Shown: positions 25,059 to 33,699 of the stretch, piece after piece | Layout: the number at the start of each line of letters is the position of its first letter | Numbering within the stretch: position 1 is the stretch's first letter | Assembly (NCBI GenBank): GCA_016938055.1 | Contig: JAFGVJ010000008.1 | Coordinates: 1-33,699, forward strand | Reading direction: 5' to 3' | Source of the DNA: Prolixibacteraceae bacterium | GTDB lineage: Bacteria; Bacteroidota; Bacteroidia; Bacteroidales; Prolixibacteraceae | Length of the DNA: 33,699 bases | Program-made: the position numbers and the translations under genes | The notes under the pieces: model-generated | The model's database searches: none | The model's input: the letters and a program-made list of their open reading frames with translations, nothing else | What the model was told of the DNA's origin: nothing

Positions 25059-25200
25059 TAAGCTCAGTGAACACAAAGTAAACTCGGAGATAAAAGAGAA
25101 TAAACAAATTAAAATTAATGTACAGAGCATAGAAAAGCGTCAGACATAAATGATTGATTAACTCAATCTCTCTGTGCTACTCTGCGTCCTCTGTGGTAAA
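25059..25200. repeat. Imperfect inverted-repeat (MITE-like) element between permease and ATPase genes
   Basis: The left arm (25059-25090) reads roughly TAAGCTCAGTGAACACAAAG followed by CTCGGAGA. Its reverse complement aligns with the right arm (25169-25200), which contains CTCTGTG, CTCTGCG and CTCTGTGGT, at about two thirds of positions with one gap. The 78 bp between the arms are AT-rich. CTCTGCG...CTCTGTGGT text of this kind is familiar from dispersed intergenic repeats in many environmental bacteria (recollection, not checked). No transposase frame is present. The right arm ends 11 bp before the ATPase start. Confidence 0.5.
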
Positions 25201-25211
25201 AAGAAGAAGCC

Positions 25212-25895
25212 ATGAACGTAATTGAAATCAAAAATCTGGAAAAAATATACAATGGAACAGCCATTCAGGTGAAAGCTATAAACGGAGTTGATTTGAACAT
25301 CGAAGAAGGTGAGTTTACCGCCATTGTTGGCCCTTCGGGGTCAGGAAAAACCACCTTGCTCAACATGGTTGGAGGACTCGACTCTCCCACATCGGGTTCA
25401 ATTGTTGTAGACAAGACCGATCTTTCTACCCTGAACCAAAAACAGTTGGTTGATTTCAGACTGCACAACATAGGCTTCGTGTTTCAGGCATATAACCTAA
25501 TTCCGGTGCTTACAGCCAAAGAAAATGTTTCGTTTATTATGGAAATGCAGGGTGCACCCAAAGACCAAATCGCAAAACGTACTCGTGAAATTCTCGAAAG
25601 CGTTGGCCTGGGTAACCGGATGAACAGCCGGCCTAATCAACTTTCAGGAGGTCAACAACAGCGGGTGGCTGTGGCTCGTGCTTTGGCATCGAAACCTAAA
25701 TTCATCATTGCCGATGAACCAACGGCCAACCTCGATTCAAAATCGACCGAAAACCTGCTCGATATTATGGAAGAACTGAACCGTAAAGAGAACATCACTT
25801 TCATTTTTTCAACCCACGACCAAAGGGTAGTTAAAAAAGCACGAAGGGTAATAGTGCTCGAAGACGGTAAAATTGTGAAGGACGAAAAAAAGTAG
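25212..25895 (+). CDS. LolD-type ABC transporter ATP-binding protein
   Basis: A 227-residue cytoplasmic ATPase. Walker A GPSGSGKTT (about 39-47), the Q-loop in IGFVFQAYNLIPVLTAKENV, the signature LSGGQQQRVAVARAL, Walker B FIIADEPTANLD and the switch FSTHDQRV are all intact, so it should be active. Size and sequence place it in the LolD/FtsE/MacB-ATPase group that partners FtsX-type permeases. Its separation from the permease genes by 157 bp holding an inverted repeat is unusual for such a system. No promoter of its own was identified in that spacer. Confidence 0.9.
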   Translation: MNVIEIKNLEKIYNGTAIQVKAINGVDLNIEEGEFTAIVGPSGSGKTTLLNMVGGLDSPTSGSIVVDKTDLSTLNQKQLVDFRLHNIGFVFQAYNLIPVLTAKENVSFIMEMQGAPKDQIAKRTREILESVGLGNRMNSRPNQLSGGQQQRVAVARALASKPKFIIADEPTANLDSKSTENLLDIMEELNRKENITFIFSTHDQRVVKKARRVIVLEDGKIVKDEKK

Positions 25896-25950
25896 ACGGA
25901 CAAATGTGTGTCAATACCTATGTTGCCGTTTTTACTGAAAAATTATTTTT

Positions 25951-27132
25951 ATGAAAAGGATTCTTATTGGAATAGGATTCACATTTTTAAGTTTCGCAAT
26001 AAAAGCACAAATCGCAAGTGTGAATGGATACCTCAAAGACATGCAAGGAATCTATATTTTTGAAAATCATGTTACAACATCAGCGGGCAATAAAATCAGC
26101 AACATCAGTTACAACCTTTTGCACAACCGCTTAAATTTCAAACTATACCCTTCGGGTAGTTTAACTTTGGCACTTGAACTTCGTAACCGGATGTTTTCAG
26201 GACAATTGCTGAAACAAATTCCGACTTATGCTACCTCCATTTCAACCGATAACGGCCTCATTGATCTGTCGTGGAACTGGACTAAGCAGGACAATTACCT
26301 CATCAACACCGTCATCGACAGGGCTTACATCGATTACACGATGGGCAACTGGCAGTTACGAGCAGGACGGCACCGCATCAATTGGGGGATTAATTTTGTA
26401 TGGAACCCCAACGATATCTTCAACGCCTTTTCGTACATGGATTTCGATTACGAAGAGCGTCCCGGAAGCGATGCCATTTTAGTTACCTGGTATCCAACAA
26501 TGTCTTCATCGGTCGATGTGGCTTACAAAGCAGCAAGCTCAATTGAGAACAGCGCTTTGGCCGTGAAATATCGTTTCAACAAATTCAATTACGACTTTCA
26601 GATACTGGCAGGACAATCAGGCGTTGATTATGTATTGGGAGGCGGCTGGAGCGGAAACATTCAAAACATAGGTTTCAGGGGTGAAGCCTCGTATTTCAAA
26701 CCCATAAACAATTATAAAAGTCAATCTGAAGAAGGGGTTTCTGTATCAGTTTCACTCGATTATAATTTCGAAAACTCATTGTATGTACACACTTCATTTT
26801 TATTTAACAGCCTTGGATCTACCGAAAAAGGGGAAAGCTTCTCGTTGATTGATCCTAACATACAACTGAGTGCGAAAAAACTGTCAATTGGAAAATACGA
26901 ATGGTTTGGACAAGTATCGTATCCCATTGGAACCTTATTCAATGTGAGTGGTGCGGCCATGATAAATCCGGTAGACCTGTCCATGTTTATTGGCCCATCG
27001 GTTTCGGTTTCGTTACAAAACAATTTGGAATTATTCCTGACTTCGCAGCTTATGTTGGGTGAATCGGGTACCGAATATGCCGCTATGGGAAATTTATATG
27101 CCTTGTTCGGTCGCTTGCGCTGGAGTTTCTAA
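25951..27132 (+). CDS. Outer-membrane beta-barrel protein (porin / DUF1302-like)
   Basis: A 393-residue protein with a signal peptide ending IKAQ near residue 20 and a C-terminal LRWSF, whose final aromatic residue is typical of barrels assembled by BAM. The body alternates short hydrophobic/aromatic strands with polar turns. The region RAYIDYTMGNWQLRAGRHRI, with the following NWG, NPNDIF and DFDYEERPGSDAI, recalls barrels of the DUF1302/alginate-export type, where a GRxxxxWG...NPxD pattern recurs; this resemblance is from memory. It starts 55 bp after the ATPase gene and is the last gene of the block. It gives the system an outer-membrane component, so it may receive cargo from the LolA-like protein (inference). 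Confidence 0.72.
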   Translation: MKRILIGIGFTFLSFAIKAQIASVNGYLKDMQGIYIFENHVTTSAGNKISNISYNLLHNRLNFKLYPSGSLTLALELRNRMFSGQLLKQIPTYATSISTDNGLIDLSWNWTKQDNYLINTVIDRAYIDYTMGNWQLRAGRHRINWGINFVWNPNDIFNAFSYMDFDYEERPGSDAILVTWYPTMSSSVDVAYKAASSIENSALAVKYRFNKFNYDFQILAGQSGVDYVLGGGWSGNIQNIGFRGEASYFKPINNYKSQSEEGVSVSVSLDYNFENSLYVHTSFLFNSLGSTEKGESFSLIDPNIQLSAKKLSIGKYEWFGQVSYPIGTLFNVSGAAMINPVDLSMFIGPSVSVSLQNNLELFLTSQLMLGESGTEYAAMGNLYALFGRLRWSF

Positions 27133-27177
27133 GATGATTCAAATGAAAAAAGGTTTTCCAGTCCATCATGATCATTC

Positions 27178-29124
27178 TTAACCCACAGGCAGAGTAAACG
27201 AGAAGGTACTACCCAGATCAACCTTACTTTCCACCCAAATCTCACCTCCCTGCATCTCAACAAAATCCTTGCAGAGCATCAATCCCAGTCCACTTCCCTT
27301 TTCGTTGCGTGTTCCGTATGTTTTATAGTGCGTTTCCTTGTTGAAGATATCATTGATCCGTTCAGGGGGAATACCACAACCTTGATCGGCAATGTGTAGT
27401 ACCACAAAGTCCTGCCCTTTCACTTTTTTCAATTCGGAACTGAGCTTAACCGTAGTGTTTTCATACGAAAATTTGAGCGCATTGGATATAAGATTCCTAA
27501 TCACGATGTTTGTTACACTCCGATCAAAAAGGGCATAATGGTCGGGATCAATCTGATTCATAATCTCAATTTTCTTCTCCAGTGCATTGGTCTGTTGCGA
27601 CAATATCACTTCGTTACACAACTCATAAACCGATTGACTGACAGGCTGGAGTTGAATGGATTGTTGTTGAGCCTGTGCCCAGGATAAAAGGTTCTCCAAC
27701 AAGTCGATCAAACTGCCCGATGTGTTGTACATGCTCTTAATCAATACCATTGACTCCTCAGAAGATAGCTTTCTGGGGTCATCGAGCAATAGCTCCGTGA
27801 TGTTCCTGAAACTCCCCACCGGGTTCCGCAAATCGTGGGCGATGATAGAAAAGAATCGGTTTTTGATGTCGTTCAATTTGCTGAGACGCTGTTCAGATTC
27901 CTTCAGTTCATTTTCTGCTTCTTTGATTGCAGTAACATCATAAGCATTGTAGATAACACTTTTCGGTGATTTGTACGAAACCCTGGCCACAAACCATTTT
28001 TGCTCACCCTGCAAGACCAAGGGGTATTCAATGATACTAACTTCTTTCGTTTCCAGACATTGACGAATCGAATGCATAAACAATTCGGCCAGTTCGGGCT
28101 CAAAAATGTCCCTGATTTTTTTTCCGATGATTTCTTCGGGAGGAGCAACCAGCAAACTAATTTTTGTAGGGGCTATTTTCAGGTATTCTCCATCCACGCT
28201 CAACTCAAAAATCAGGGTGTCGAGCGAATTGAAGATGGCTTTAAACTCACGGGCATCTTCCCTGATTTTTGAATTGGCCCTCAGTGCAACATACAACAGC
28301 ACACTCATGGCTAAGGCACTGAAAAAAAGCATCACAATCAGGATCAGATCATAATTGTAAAATACATCCCAACCATTCAAAGGAGCTGCTGCCAGTACCC
28401 AATTTCCATAGGGCAGTTCAACGTTAATGCTCACAGGATGAAGTTGAAAGACATTGGGATCACCCCAGAAAATTTCCCCTTTATTCCCTTTACCATCATA
28501 CCCCTTCATTACAAACCGGAAGCCTCGTTCCTCGGGCAATAAACCAGCCTCGTTTAAAAGGGCATCACGCAGAATGACAATGTCGGTCAAACCCCAAAAC
28601 TTGCCGGTGGTATCGGTGGTGATGTCAAAAATGGGCGTATAACTGATAAAAGCAATGCCCCCTTCGACCAATTCAACCGGACCGGCAACAAAGGTTTGGC
28701 GTGTTTCAATGGTTTGGTCAACAATCTCTTTCCGGTCGGGATGTGCCAGCAAATCGAGTCCCAGGGCTGCCTCATGACCTTCGAGGGGATAAATGGCATT
28801 GATCACGCAGTTCCTGGCTAACGACATGGAATTAATGACCGTGTCGTTCCCTACAAATACCCGGGCAAGATGTTCATAATCTTCGTTACTGATATTGGGG
28901 TTGAGCGAAACGATGGCTGCAGTGCTCCGTGTATAATAGATTCTTGAAAACAATGATTTTTCGAGTTTGGTTTTTTTGGACATCAGCATTTCCATGGTCT
29001 GAATACGCACTTCGTTTTCCCATTGTGATTTTCGGAAGTCGATGTAAAACAAAACCCCCAACACCAACAACACAAAAAAGGCGATGGCCCACAAACTGTT
29101 ACGGTAACGATTCAAAACTTGCAT
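27178..29124 (-). CDS. CHASE-PAS sensor histidine kinase
   Basis: A 648-residue membrane sensor kinase. A first helix (about 11-28) is followed by a periplasmic CHASE-like domain (about 60-240, containing INAIYPLEGHEAALGLDLL and VEGGIAFISYTPIF), a second helix (about 257-282), a PAS domain (about 290-400), and the kinase core: phospho-acceptor H430 in FFSIIAHDLRNP, N-box N548 (NLISNALKFS), D580-G584 (DQGCGIP) and the G2 box GSGLGL (610-615). All catalytic boxes are present. There is no receiver domain and no response regulator nearby, so its partner is elsewhere. It converges on the outer-membrane barrel gene with 45 bp between; no good terminator was seen there. Confidence 0.92.
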   Translation of the reverse strand: MQVLNRYRNSLWAIAFFVLLVLGVLFYIDFRKSQWENEVRIQTMEMLMSKKTKLEKSLFSRIYYTRSTAAIVSLNPNISNEDYEHLARVFVGNDTVINSMSLARNCVINAIYPLEGHEAALGLDLLAHPDRKEIVDQTIETRQTFVAGPVELVEGGIAFISYTPIFDITTDTTGKFWGLTDIVILRDALLNEAGLLPEERGFRFVMKGYDGKGNKGEIFWGDPNVFQLHPVSINVELPYGNWVLAAAPLNGWDVFYNYDLILIVMLFFSALAMSVLLYVALRANSKIREDAREFKAIFNSLDTLIFELSVDGEYLKIAPTKISLLVAPPEEIIGKKIRDIFEPELAELFMHSIRQCLETKEVSIIEYPLVLQGEQKWFVARVSYKSPKSVIYNAYDVTAIKEAENELKESEQRLSKLNDIKNRFFSIIAHDLRNPVGSFRNITELLLDDPRKLSSEESMVLIKSMYNTSGSLIDLLENLLSWAQAQQQSIQLQPVSQSVYELCNEVILSQQTNALEKKIEIMNQIDPDHYALFDRSVTNIVIRNLISNALKFSYENTTVKLSSELKKVKGQDFVVLHIADQGCGIPPERINDIFNKETHYKTYGTRNEKGSGLGLMLCKDFVEMQGGEIWVESKVDLGSTFSFTLPVG

Positions 29125-29303
29125 GCTGCTATTGCTTTAAAGATTGAAATCAATATAATTAAAAAAACAGTTGATCGATATGTTTCATCTGATTAAAATC
29201 AAACTTTGGACAAATGATCAAGTAATCAACGAAAAATAATCGGGCATTTATGCAACTTTTCGATTCCTATTCGTTCTTTATGTAAACAAATTCAAATACC
29301 CGC

Positions 29304-29972
29304 ATGAAAACATTGTTGACCCTCTTATTTGCGATGCTTATACTGGGAACCAAAGCTCAGGAATATTTTGAGTGGCCGTTGAAAGAACTGGATACTGCCA
29401 GGGAGGTAAGTTACCTGAGCAGCGAAGAAAAAGATGTGATCCTTGAATTGAACAAGGTACGTTCCAATCCGGCCATGTATGCGCGTTTATCGTTGAAATG
29501 GATGGAAGTTTACTATTCCGGAAAGTTGCTCAAAATACCAGGCAAGGAGGTTTATGAAACCGAAGAAGGGAAAACAGCCTTTCTCGAATGTCTCGGGGAG
29601 CTCGAAAAAGCAGCTCCTGCTCCTTTGCTTTATCCATCAAAAGGAATGTCGAAAGCCTGCGATTTGCTGGTGTATGATCAAAGCGCTACCGGAAAAACCG
29701 GCCATCGAGGCAGCGGAAATTCAAGTCCTACCGACCGGCTGGCCAACTTTGGAACCTTCACCGGACATTTTGGTGAAAACATTCATTACGGCGACTGTGA
29801 ACCTGCATTTGTGGTCATATCCCTTTTGATCGACGATGGTGTAAAATCCCGTGGCCACAGGAAAAGCATTCTCGATCCTTCATTTCATTTTACTGGTGTA
29901 GCCATCGGAACCCACAAAGTTTATGGGCATATGTGCGTAAATACTTACGCCACTGCATTTAATGAAAAATAG
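29304..29972 (+). CDS. Secreted CAP (SCP/PR1-like) domain protein
   Basis: A 222-residue protein with a signal peptide ending TKAQ near residue 19, so exported to the periplasm or beyond. The CAP domain shows LELNKVRSNPAMYA at its start, then HRGSGNSSPTDRL, GENIHYGD and GHRKSILDPSFHFTGVAIG, matching the CAP signatures with the His and Glu residues that line the family's cleft. Bacterial CAP proteins are poorly characterised; lipid binding and protease-like roles have been proposed for family members. It is a single gene, divergent from the histidine kinase across a 179-bp AT-rich spacer without a clear promoter consensus. Confidence 0.88.
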   Translation: MKTLLTLLFAMLILGTKAQEYFEWPLKELDTAREVSYLSSEEKDVILELNKVRSNPAMYARLSLKWMEVYYSGKLLKIPGKEVYETEEGKTAFLECLGELEKAAPAPLLYPSKGMSKACDLLVYDQSATGKTGHRGSGNSSPTDRLANFGTFTGHFGENIHYGDCEPAFVVISLLIDDGVKSRGHRKSILDPSFHFTGVAIGTHKVYGHMCVNTYATAFNEK

Positions 29973-30101
29973 TTAATAACATCCCTCTCATTTCAAGCTG
30001 TACCTACAGCCGATTTCTTCTTTCGTTGAATATGTTTTAGAATAGTAAGCGTGCTTCAGAAAATAATTTTACATTATCTTAAGCGCCTTAATTGGTAGGA
30101 T

Positions 30102-31226
30102 ATGGAAATTCAAATCAGGGAAGTTGTTAACAAAAACGACTTGCGCACTTTTATTTATCTCCCCGAAAAAATTCATCAAAATCACCCGAACTGGGTGCAC
30201 CCCATTTATCTGGACGAATGGGACTTTTTCAACCCGAAGAAAAACAAATCATTTGAACACTGCGACCATGTGCTGCTGTTGGCGTATAAAGGTCAGGAAG
30301 CTGTAGGGCGCTGCATGGGATTGATTCATCATGAATACAATCAAAAGCACAACGAATTGTACGGTCGCTTTTCTTTCATCGAAACCTATGATGATCAGGA
30401 AGTATTCCATGCCCTCGTGCAGCATGTTGCAAGTTGGGCAAAATCGCGCGGCATGGAAAAATTGGTTGGTCCCCTGGCTTTTTCCGACAAGGATCCACAA
30501 GGATTTCTTGTTGAAGGGTTTGATGAGCCAGTTGTGATAGCATCCAACTGCAATTTTCCCTACATGGTGGAGCTGATCGCGAACGAAGGTTTTCAGAAAA
30601 AAGTGGACCTGGTAGTTTATAAAATTGATATTCCGGACCAACTCCCCGATATTTATCAGAAAATTGAAGAACGTTTCAAAAGAAATAATACAAGCCTCAG
30701 AGTTGTAGAATTTACTTCCCGCAGGAAAATAAAACCCCTGGTGCGGCCCGTATTGCAACTCATTAACGATACATTCAACGACATTTACGGCTTCACACCA
30801 TTCAACGAACGTGAAATGGACGATTTTGCCAACCGTTATCTCTACCTGGTGAATCCGCGCTTTATCAAACTGGTTATGAACGATGAAAACAATGTGATCG
30901 GGACCATTATTGGCATGTCGGACTTAAGCAAAGGCATACAGAAAGCCCGTGGCAGGTTGTTGCCCTTTGGTTTTATTCCTATCCTTACTGCTGGCCGCAA
31001 ATCGAAACAGCTCAACCTGATGCTGGGTGCTGTTCATCCGAGTTATCAGGGGCGCGGGCTGGAAGTGCTCATGGGCATTAAGCTGATAGCATCGGCCAGG
31101 GCCGAAGGGAAAACGGTGATTGATTCACACCTTGAGCTGGAGTACAACACCAAAGTGCGGGCCGAGATGGAACGTATGGGTGGTGTGGTTTACAAACGCT
31201 ATCGTTTGTTTGAAAAGTCCCTTTAA
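30102..31226 (+). CDS. GNAT-like N-acetyltransferase family protein
   Basis: A 374-residue cytoplasmic protein, about twice the size of a single GNAT domain. The N-terminal part (MEIQIREVVNKNDLRTFIYL, then GRFSFIETYDDQEVFHALV and LVGPLAFSDKDPQGFLVEGF) and the C-terminal part both look GNAT-like. The second carries an acetyl-CoA loop of the QxxGxG type in HPSYQGRGLEVLMGIKL. Proteins of this length and pattern are common, single-copy and uncharacterised in Bacteroidota; the substrate is unknown. It stands alone between a 129-bp spacer and a strong terminator. A TAATTTTA at 30064-30071 is a weak -7 candidate. Confidence 0.7.
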   Translation: MEIQIREVVNKNDLRTFIYLPEKIHQNHPNWVHPIYLDEWDFFNPKKNKSFEHCDHVLLLAYKGQEAVGRCMGLIHHEYNQKHNELYGRFSFIETYDDQEVFHALVQHVASWAKSRGMEKLVGPLAFSDKDPQGFLVEGFDEPVVIASNCNFPYMVELIANEGFQKKVDLVVYKIDIPDQLPDIYQKIEERFKRNNTSLRVVEFTSRRKIKPLVRPVLQLINDTFNDIYGFTPFNEREMDDFANRYLYLVNPRFIKLVMNDENNVIGTIIGMSDLSKGIQKARGRLLPFGFIPILTAGRKSKQLNLMLGAVHPSYQGRGLEVLMGIKLIASARAEGKTVIDSHLELEYNTKVRAEMERMGGVVYKRYRLFEKSL

Positions 31227-31230
31227 AAAA

Positions 31231-31256
31231 CAATACCCTGCCGGGGCAGGGTATTG
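31231..31256. terminator. Bidirectional rho-independent terminator
   Basis: CAATACCCTGCC and GGCAGGGTATTG form a perfect 12-bp inverted repeat around GG, between the convergent GNAT-like and M16 genes. An A-run precedes it on the plus strand, giving a U-run for the minus-strand transcript. It lies 4 bp after the GNAT-like stop and 25 bp beyond the M16 stop. Confidence 0.85.
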
Positions 31257-31281
31257 TAACTGTTGTATTGATTGTTTCTTT

Positions 31282-33699
31282 TCAATATCCAAATATCTCT
31301 TCAAGGGTAAGGGTTTCTACCTCGCCAAGCGATTTGAGCGCCTTCTGATCCAGTTTGTCCTTTTTCCCTAAAACCAGGTAAGTAAAGTGCTGACCTTTGA
31401 TTTTTTCATCGAAAAATTTGGCAAACTCATCAATCGTCATGTTCTTGGCGGCTTCGTACTCATCTATACGAAGGTCATAATCAATACCGCGATCCATGTT
31501 GCGTTGCCAAGTCCAAAAAATGTTTTCACGGGTAATCCGTTCGGTATTGGTTTTCTTCACAATGGCTTCGCGGGCCATATCGTACTGCTGAACAGCCATG
31601 GGCATATTATTGAGTAAGTCAATCAGTGTTTCGGTGGCGATGGAAAGCTTATCGGACTGCGTTCCCAGATAACCCACCAGGCTGTTCTTCCGGCCTGTTT
31701 TATTGGCCATGCGATAAGCTGAATAGGCTGAATAGGCCAGGGCTTTCGATTCCCTGATTTCCTGGAATACCACCGATGACAAGCCACTTCCATAAAATTC
31801 ATTGTAAATTCTGGCGGCTGGAATCAATTCTTTGTTGAATACCTCGCCATTACTTACCAGAAGAATATTGGCCTGGTTAATGTCGAAATCAACCACATAC
31901 ACTTTGTTTCCTTCGGCACTGAGTTGATCAAATTGTTTGGCAACAGGAACCTCAGCCAGTTCTTCGGGCATCTGGTGTTTTTGTTCCAAAACTGATTTCA
32001 CCGATAAATCATCGGCCGGGCCATAGTAGAAAATATTGTGACGATAACTGGTGAGTTGCTTCAACTGTTCAGTCAATTCAGTGGGATCGATGGCTTTCAG
32101 CTCTTCTTCGCTCAGCAAATGCTTTTTCGGATTGTTCGTTCCGTATAATCCATAGTTGAACATGGCTTGCCACAGAATGGTGCTTTGTTCAGCTTTCTGA
32201 TCGTTACGTTCCTTCAGAATTCTTGCAACATAATCCTGGTAAGCCTTTTCGTCGGGCTGAGCATTGGCCAAAATGTGTTCCAGTAGTTCAACACCTTTTT
32301 CAAACGATTCATTCAAACCCCTGATGGTGATGTACGAACGTTCAGCTTCGGTTGAAACATTTAGTTCCAGACCGTATTTGTACAACTCTTTTTGAAGATC
32401 GGGGGCCGAAAATTCGTTGGTGCCAATGTAGTTCAAATAACCAACGGCCAGTTCGGCTTTCAGATCGTTCCAACTGCCCATTTCAATAATATAGCGCAGC
32501 GAGAAAAGTTCATTGGATTCATTTTGAATGTAATAAAAGTTGCAGCCATCCTGAATGGGATGGGTGGTAATTTTCTCCTGGAAGTTTACGAATACCGGTT
32601 CCACATCTACCGATTCCATGGCGCTGAATTCTTTGGCGAAATCAGATTGAAGATCGCGGTTAACGGGAACAGCCGTTATTTCGGGTTTTTCAACTTTCAC
32701 CAGGCTGACATTGTCGCCCTGTGTTTTGTTCACCATTACATAATTGCTGCCATATTTTTCGTTGGCAAATTTCACAACACCTTCTTTGGTGATGGCATTC
32801 AGTGTATTCATATACGAAAGGGCCTCTTCGCGGCTCAGGCCGTCGATGAAATTACCCATCAGTTCATAAGCACGGCCCGAGTTTCGTTCCTGACTTCTGA
32901 TTTTGCGTAATTTCAAATCATTGATCACAGCCTGGATCAACCAATCATCGAAATGACCGGCTTTGATAGAATCCAGCTGTGCAGTCATCAGGGCTGCAAC
33001 TTCGGCCAGGCTTTGACCTTGAAGGGGAGCTCCCTGCAACACATGAATGCCGTAGTCTTTCAGTGCATAATAGAATGATCCGGCGTACAGCACTTTTTGT
33101 TGTTGTACCAGGTTCAGGTCAATCAAACCTGCCTGACTGTTGGTCAGCAGCATGTCAATGACATCGCAGTATGGTTGATCAACCGAGCCAACACCTCCCA
33201 TGCGGAAAGCCACCATCACGTTTTCAGGCTCAGGCCCAACTACTTCGTGGCTAATCACATCCTGTATGGGTTCTTCAACAATGGCATTACGTTCGGGGAG
33301 TTCCTTATACTCAAGGTTACCAAAATACTGATCGATGAGCTGGATGCTTGCTTCGAAGTCAATGTCACCCGATAAGGCAATGGCCATGTTGTTGGGCACA
33401 TAAAATGTTTTGTAGAACTCCTGGATATTAATCATGGATGGATTTTTCAGGTGTTCGGGAAACCCGATGATGTCGCGACCATAAGGATGGTTGGGGAAAA
33501 GGGCCTCCATGAGGGTACCAAAAGCACGCTCTGAATCACGGTCCTGGTACATGTTAAATTCTTCGTAAACAGTTTCCAGTTCAGTGTGGAACAGTCGTAA
33601 AACGATGCCATGGAAACGTTCACTTTCGAGTTTGGCCCATTTTTCGAGTTCATTCACCGGCACATCGTTGATGTATACAGTCGATTCATAAGAGGTTCC
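31282..33699 (-). CDS. M16-family (insulinase/pitrilysin-like) zinc metallopeptidase, 5' partial
   Basis: 805 codons are present and the frame runs open through the right edge, so the N-terminus is missing; the apparent GTG at 33663 is internal. The visible beginning GTSYESTVYINDVPVNELEKW is the segment that follows the HxxEH zinc site in M16 peptidases, so the catalytic motif lies just outside the window. ELETVYEE, about 40 residues on, would supply the third zinc-ligand glutamate. Two or more homologous M16 domains follow, one around FRMGGVGSVDQPYCDVIDML and a C-terminal one around FYGSGLSSVVFQEIRESKALAYSAYSAYR, the typical inactive-half signature. Such proteins degrade peptides in the periplasm or as secreted enzymes. 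Confidence 0.88.
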   Translation of the reverse strand, partial: GTSYESTVYINDVPVNELEKWAKLESERFHGIVLRLFHTELETVYEEFNMYQDRDSERAFGTLMEALFPNHPYGRDIIGFPEHLKNPSMINIQEFYKTFYVPNNMAIALSGDIDFEASIQLIDQYFGNLEYKELPERNAIVEEPIQDVISHEVVGPEPENVMVAFRMGGVGSVDQPYCDVIDMLLTNSQAGLIDLNLVQQQKVLYAGSFYYALKDYGIHVLQGAPLQGQSLAEVAALMTAQLDSIKAGHFDDWLIQAVINDLKLRKIRSQERNSGRAYELMGNFIDGLSREEALSYMNTLNAITKEGVVKFANEKYGSNYVMVNKTQGDNVSLVKVEKPEITAVPVNRDLQSDFAKEFSAMESVDVEPVFVNFQEKITTHPIQDGCNFYYIQNESNELFSLRYIIEMGSWNDLKAELAVGYLNYIGTNEFSAPDLQKELYKYGLELNVSTEAERSYITIRGLNESFEKGVELLEHILANAQPDEKAYQDYVARILKERNDQKAEQSTILWQAMFNYGLYGTNNPKKHLLSEEELKAIDPTELTEQLKQLTSYRHNIFYYGPADDLSVKSVLEQKHQMPEELAEVPVAKQFDQLSAEGNKVYVVDFDINQANILLVSNGEVFNKELIPAARIYNEFYGSGLSSVVFQEIRESKALAYSAYSAYRMANKTGRKNSLVGYLGTQSDKLSIATETLIDLLNNMPMAVQQYDMAREAIVKKTNTERITRENIFWTWQRNMDRGIDYDLRIDEYEAAKNMTIDEFAKFFDEKIKGQHFTYLVLGKKDKLDQKALKSLGEVETLTLEEIFGY

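Noticed and set aside
25896-25918. GACA...TGTC symmetry before the barrel gene as a second TetR operator
   Set aside because: Spacing (14 bp end to end) differs from the 16 bp of the candidate operator upstream of tetR, and the inner bases do not match.
29997-30010. Small inverted repeat GCTGTA/TACAGC after the CAP gene
   Set aside because: The stem is 5-6 bp with a 2-4 nt loop and no proper T-tract; it may be chance.

Overview
The window looks like a chromosomal segment of a Bacteroidota (Bacteroidetes) bacterium. It encodes the gliding proteins GldE and GldD. It preserves a core order typical of the phylum as I know it: RNase G, HU, mutY, ssb, gldE, gldD, phosphopantetheinyl transferase. 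Most genes lack a Shine-Dalgarno sequence, and several intergenic regions carry TAnnTTTG-type -7 elements, sometimes with a TTTG about 19-22 nt upstream. An NfnAB-type ferredoxin:NADP oxidoreductase and an acyl-ACP thioesterase suggest a facultative or anaerobic member, perhaps Bacteroidales/Marinilabiliales; that placement is inference from gene content only.

Layout. 1-2185 (minus): nfnB (cut by the left edge) and nfnA. 2457-5432: a SNF2/RapA-type helicase whose stop codon abuts that of convergent miaA (5433-6359). 6493-9187: a Yip1-like membrane protein, smpB, an acyl-ACP thioesterase (minus) and map, ending in a clear terminator. 9283-13609 (minus): dsbD, RNase G, a 30-residue Lys/Arg-rich protein and an HU-family protein. 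13743-17929 (plus): mutY, ssb, gldE, gldD and a phosphopantetheinyl transferase. 17996-20607 (plus): zwf, a DUF202 membrane protein and pgl, the oxidative pentose phosphate entry.

20700-27132 is the most interesting block. A TetR regulator, with a promoter and a palindromic operator candidate overlapping each other, is followed by a LolA-like periplasmic protein, two FtsX/LolCE-type permeases, a LolD-type ATPase and an outer-membrane beta-barrel. Together these span inner membrane, periplasm and outer membrane and look like a regulated lipid or lipoprotein export route. An imperfect inverted-repeat element (25059-25200) sits between the second permease and the ATPase gene.

27178-33699: a CHASE-PAS histidine kinase without a linked response regulator (minus), a secreted CAP-domain protein, a GNAT-like protein, a strong bidirectional terminator, and an M16 peptidase (minus) that runs off the right edge. 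No rRNA, tRNA, CRISPR array, transposase gene or phage gene was seen, and no gene-free stretch exceeds 300 bp. All calls come from reading the sequence; no database search was possible.
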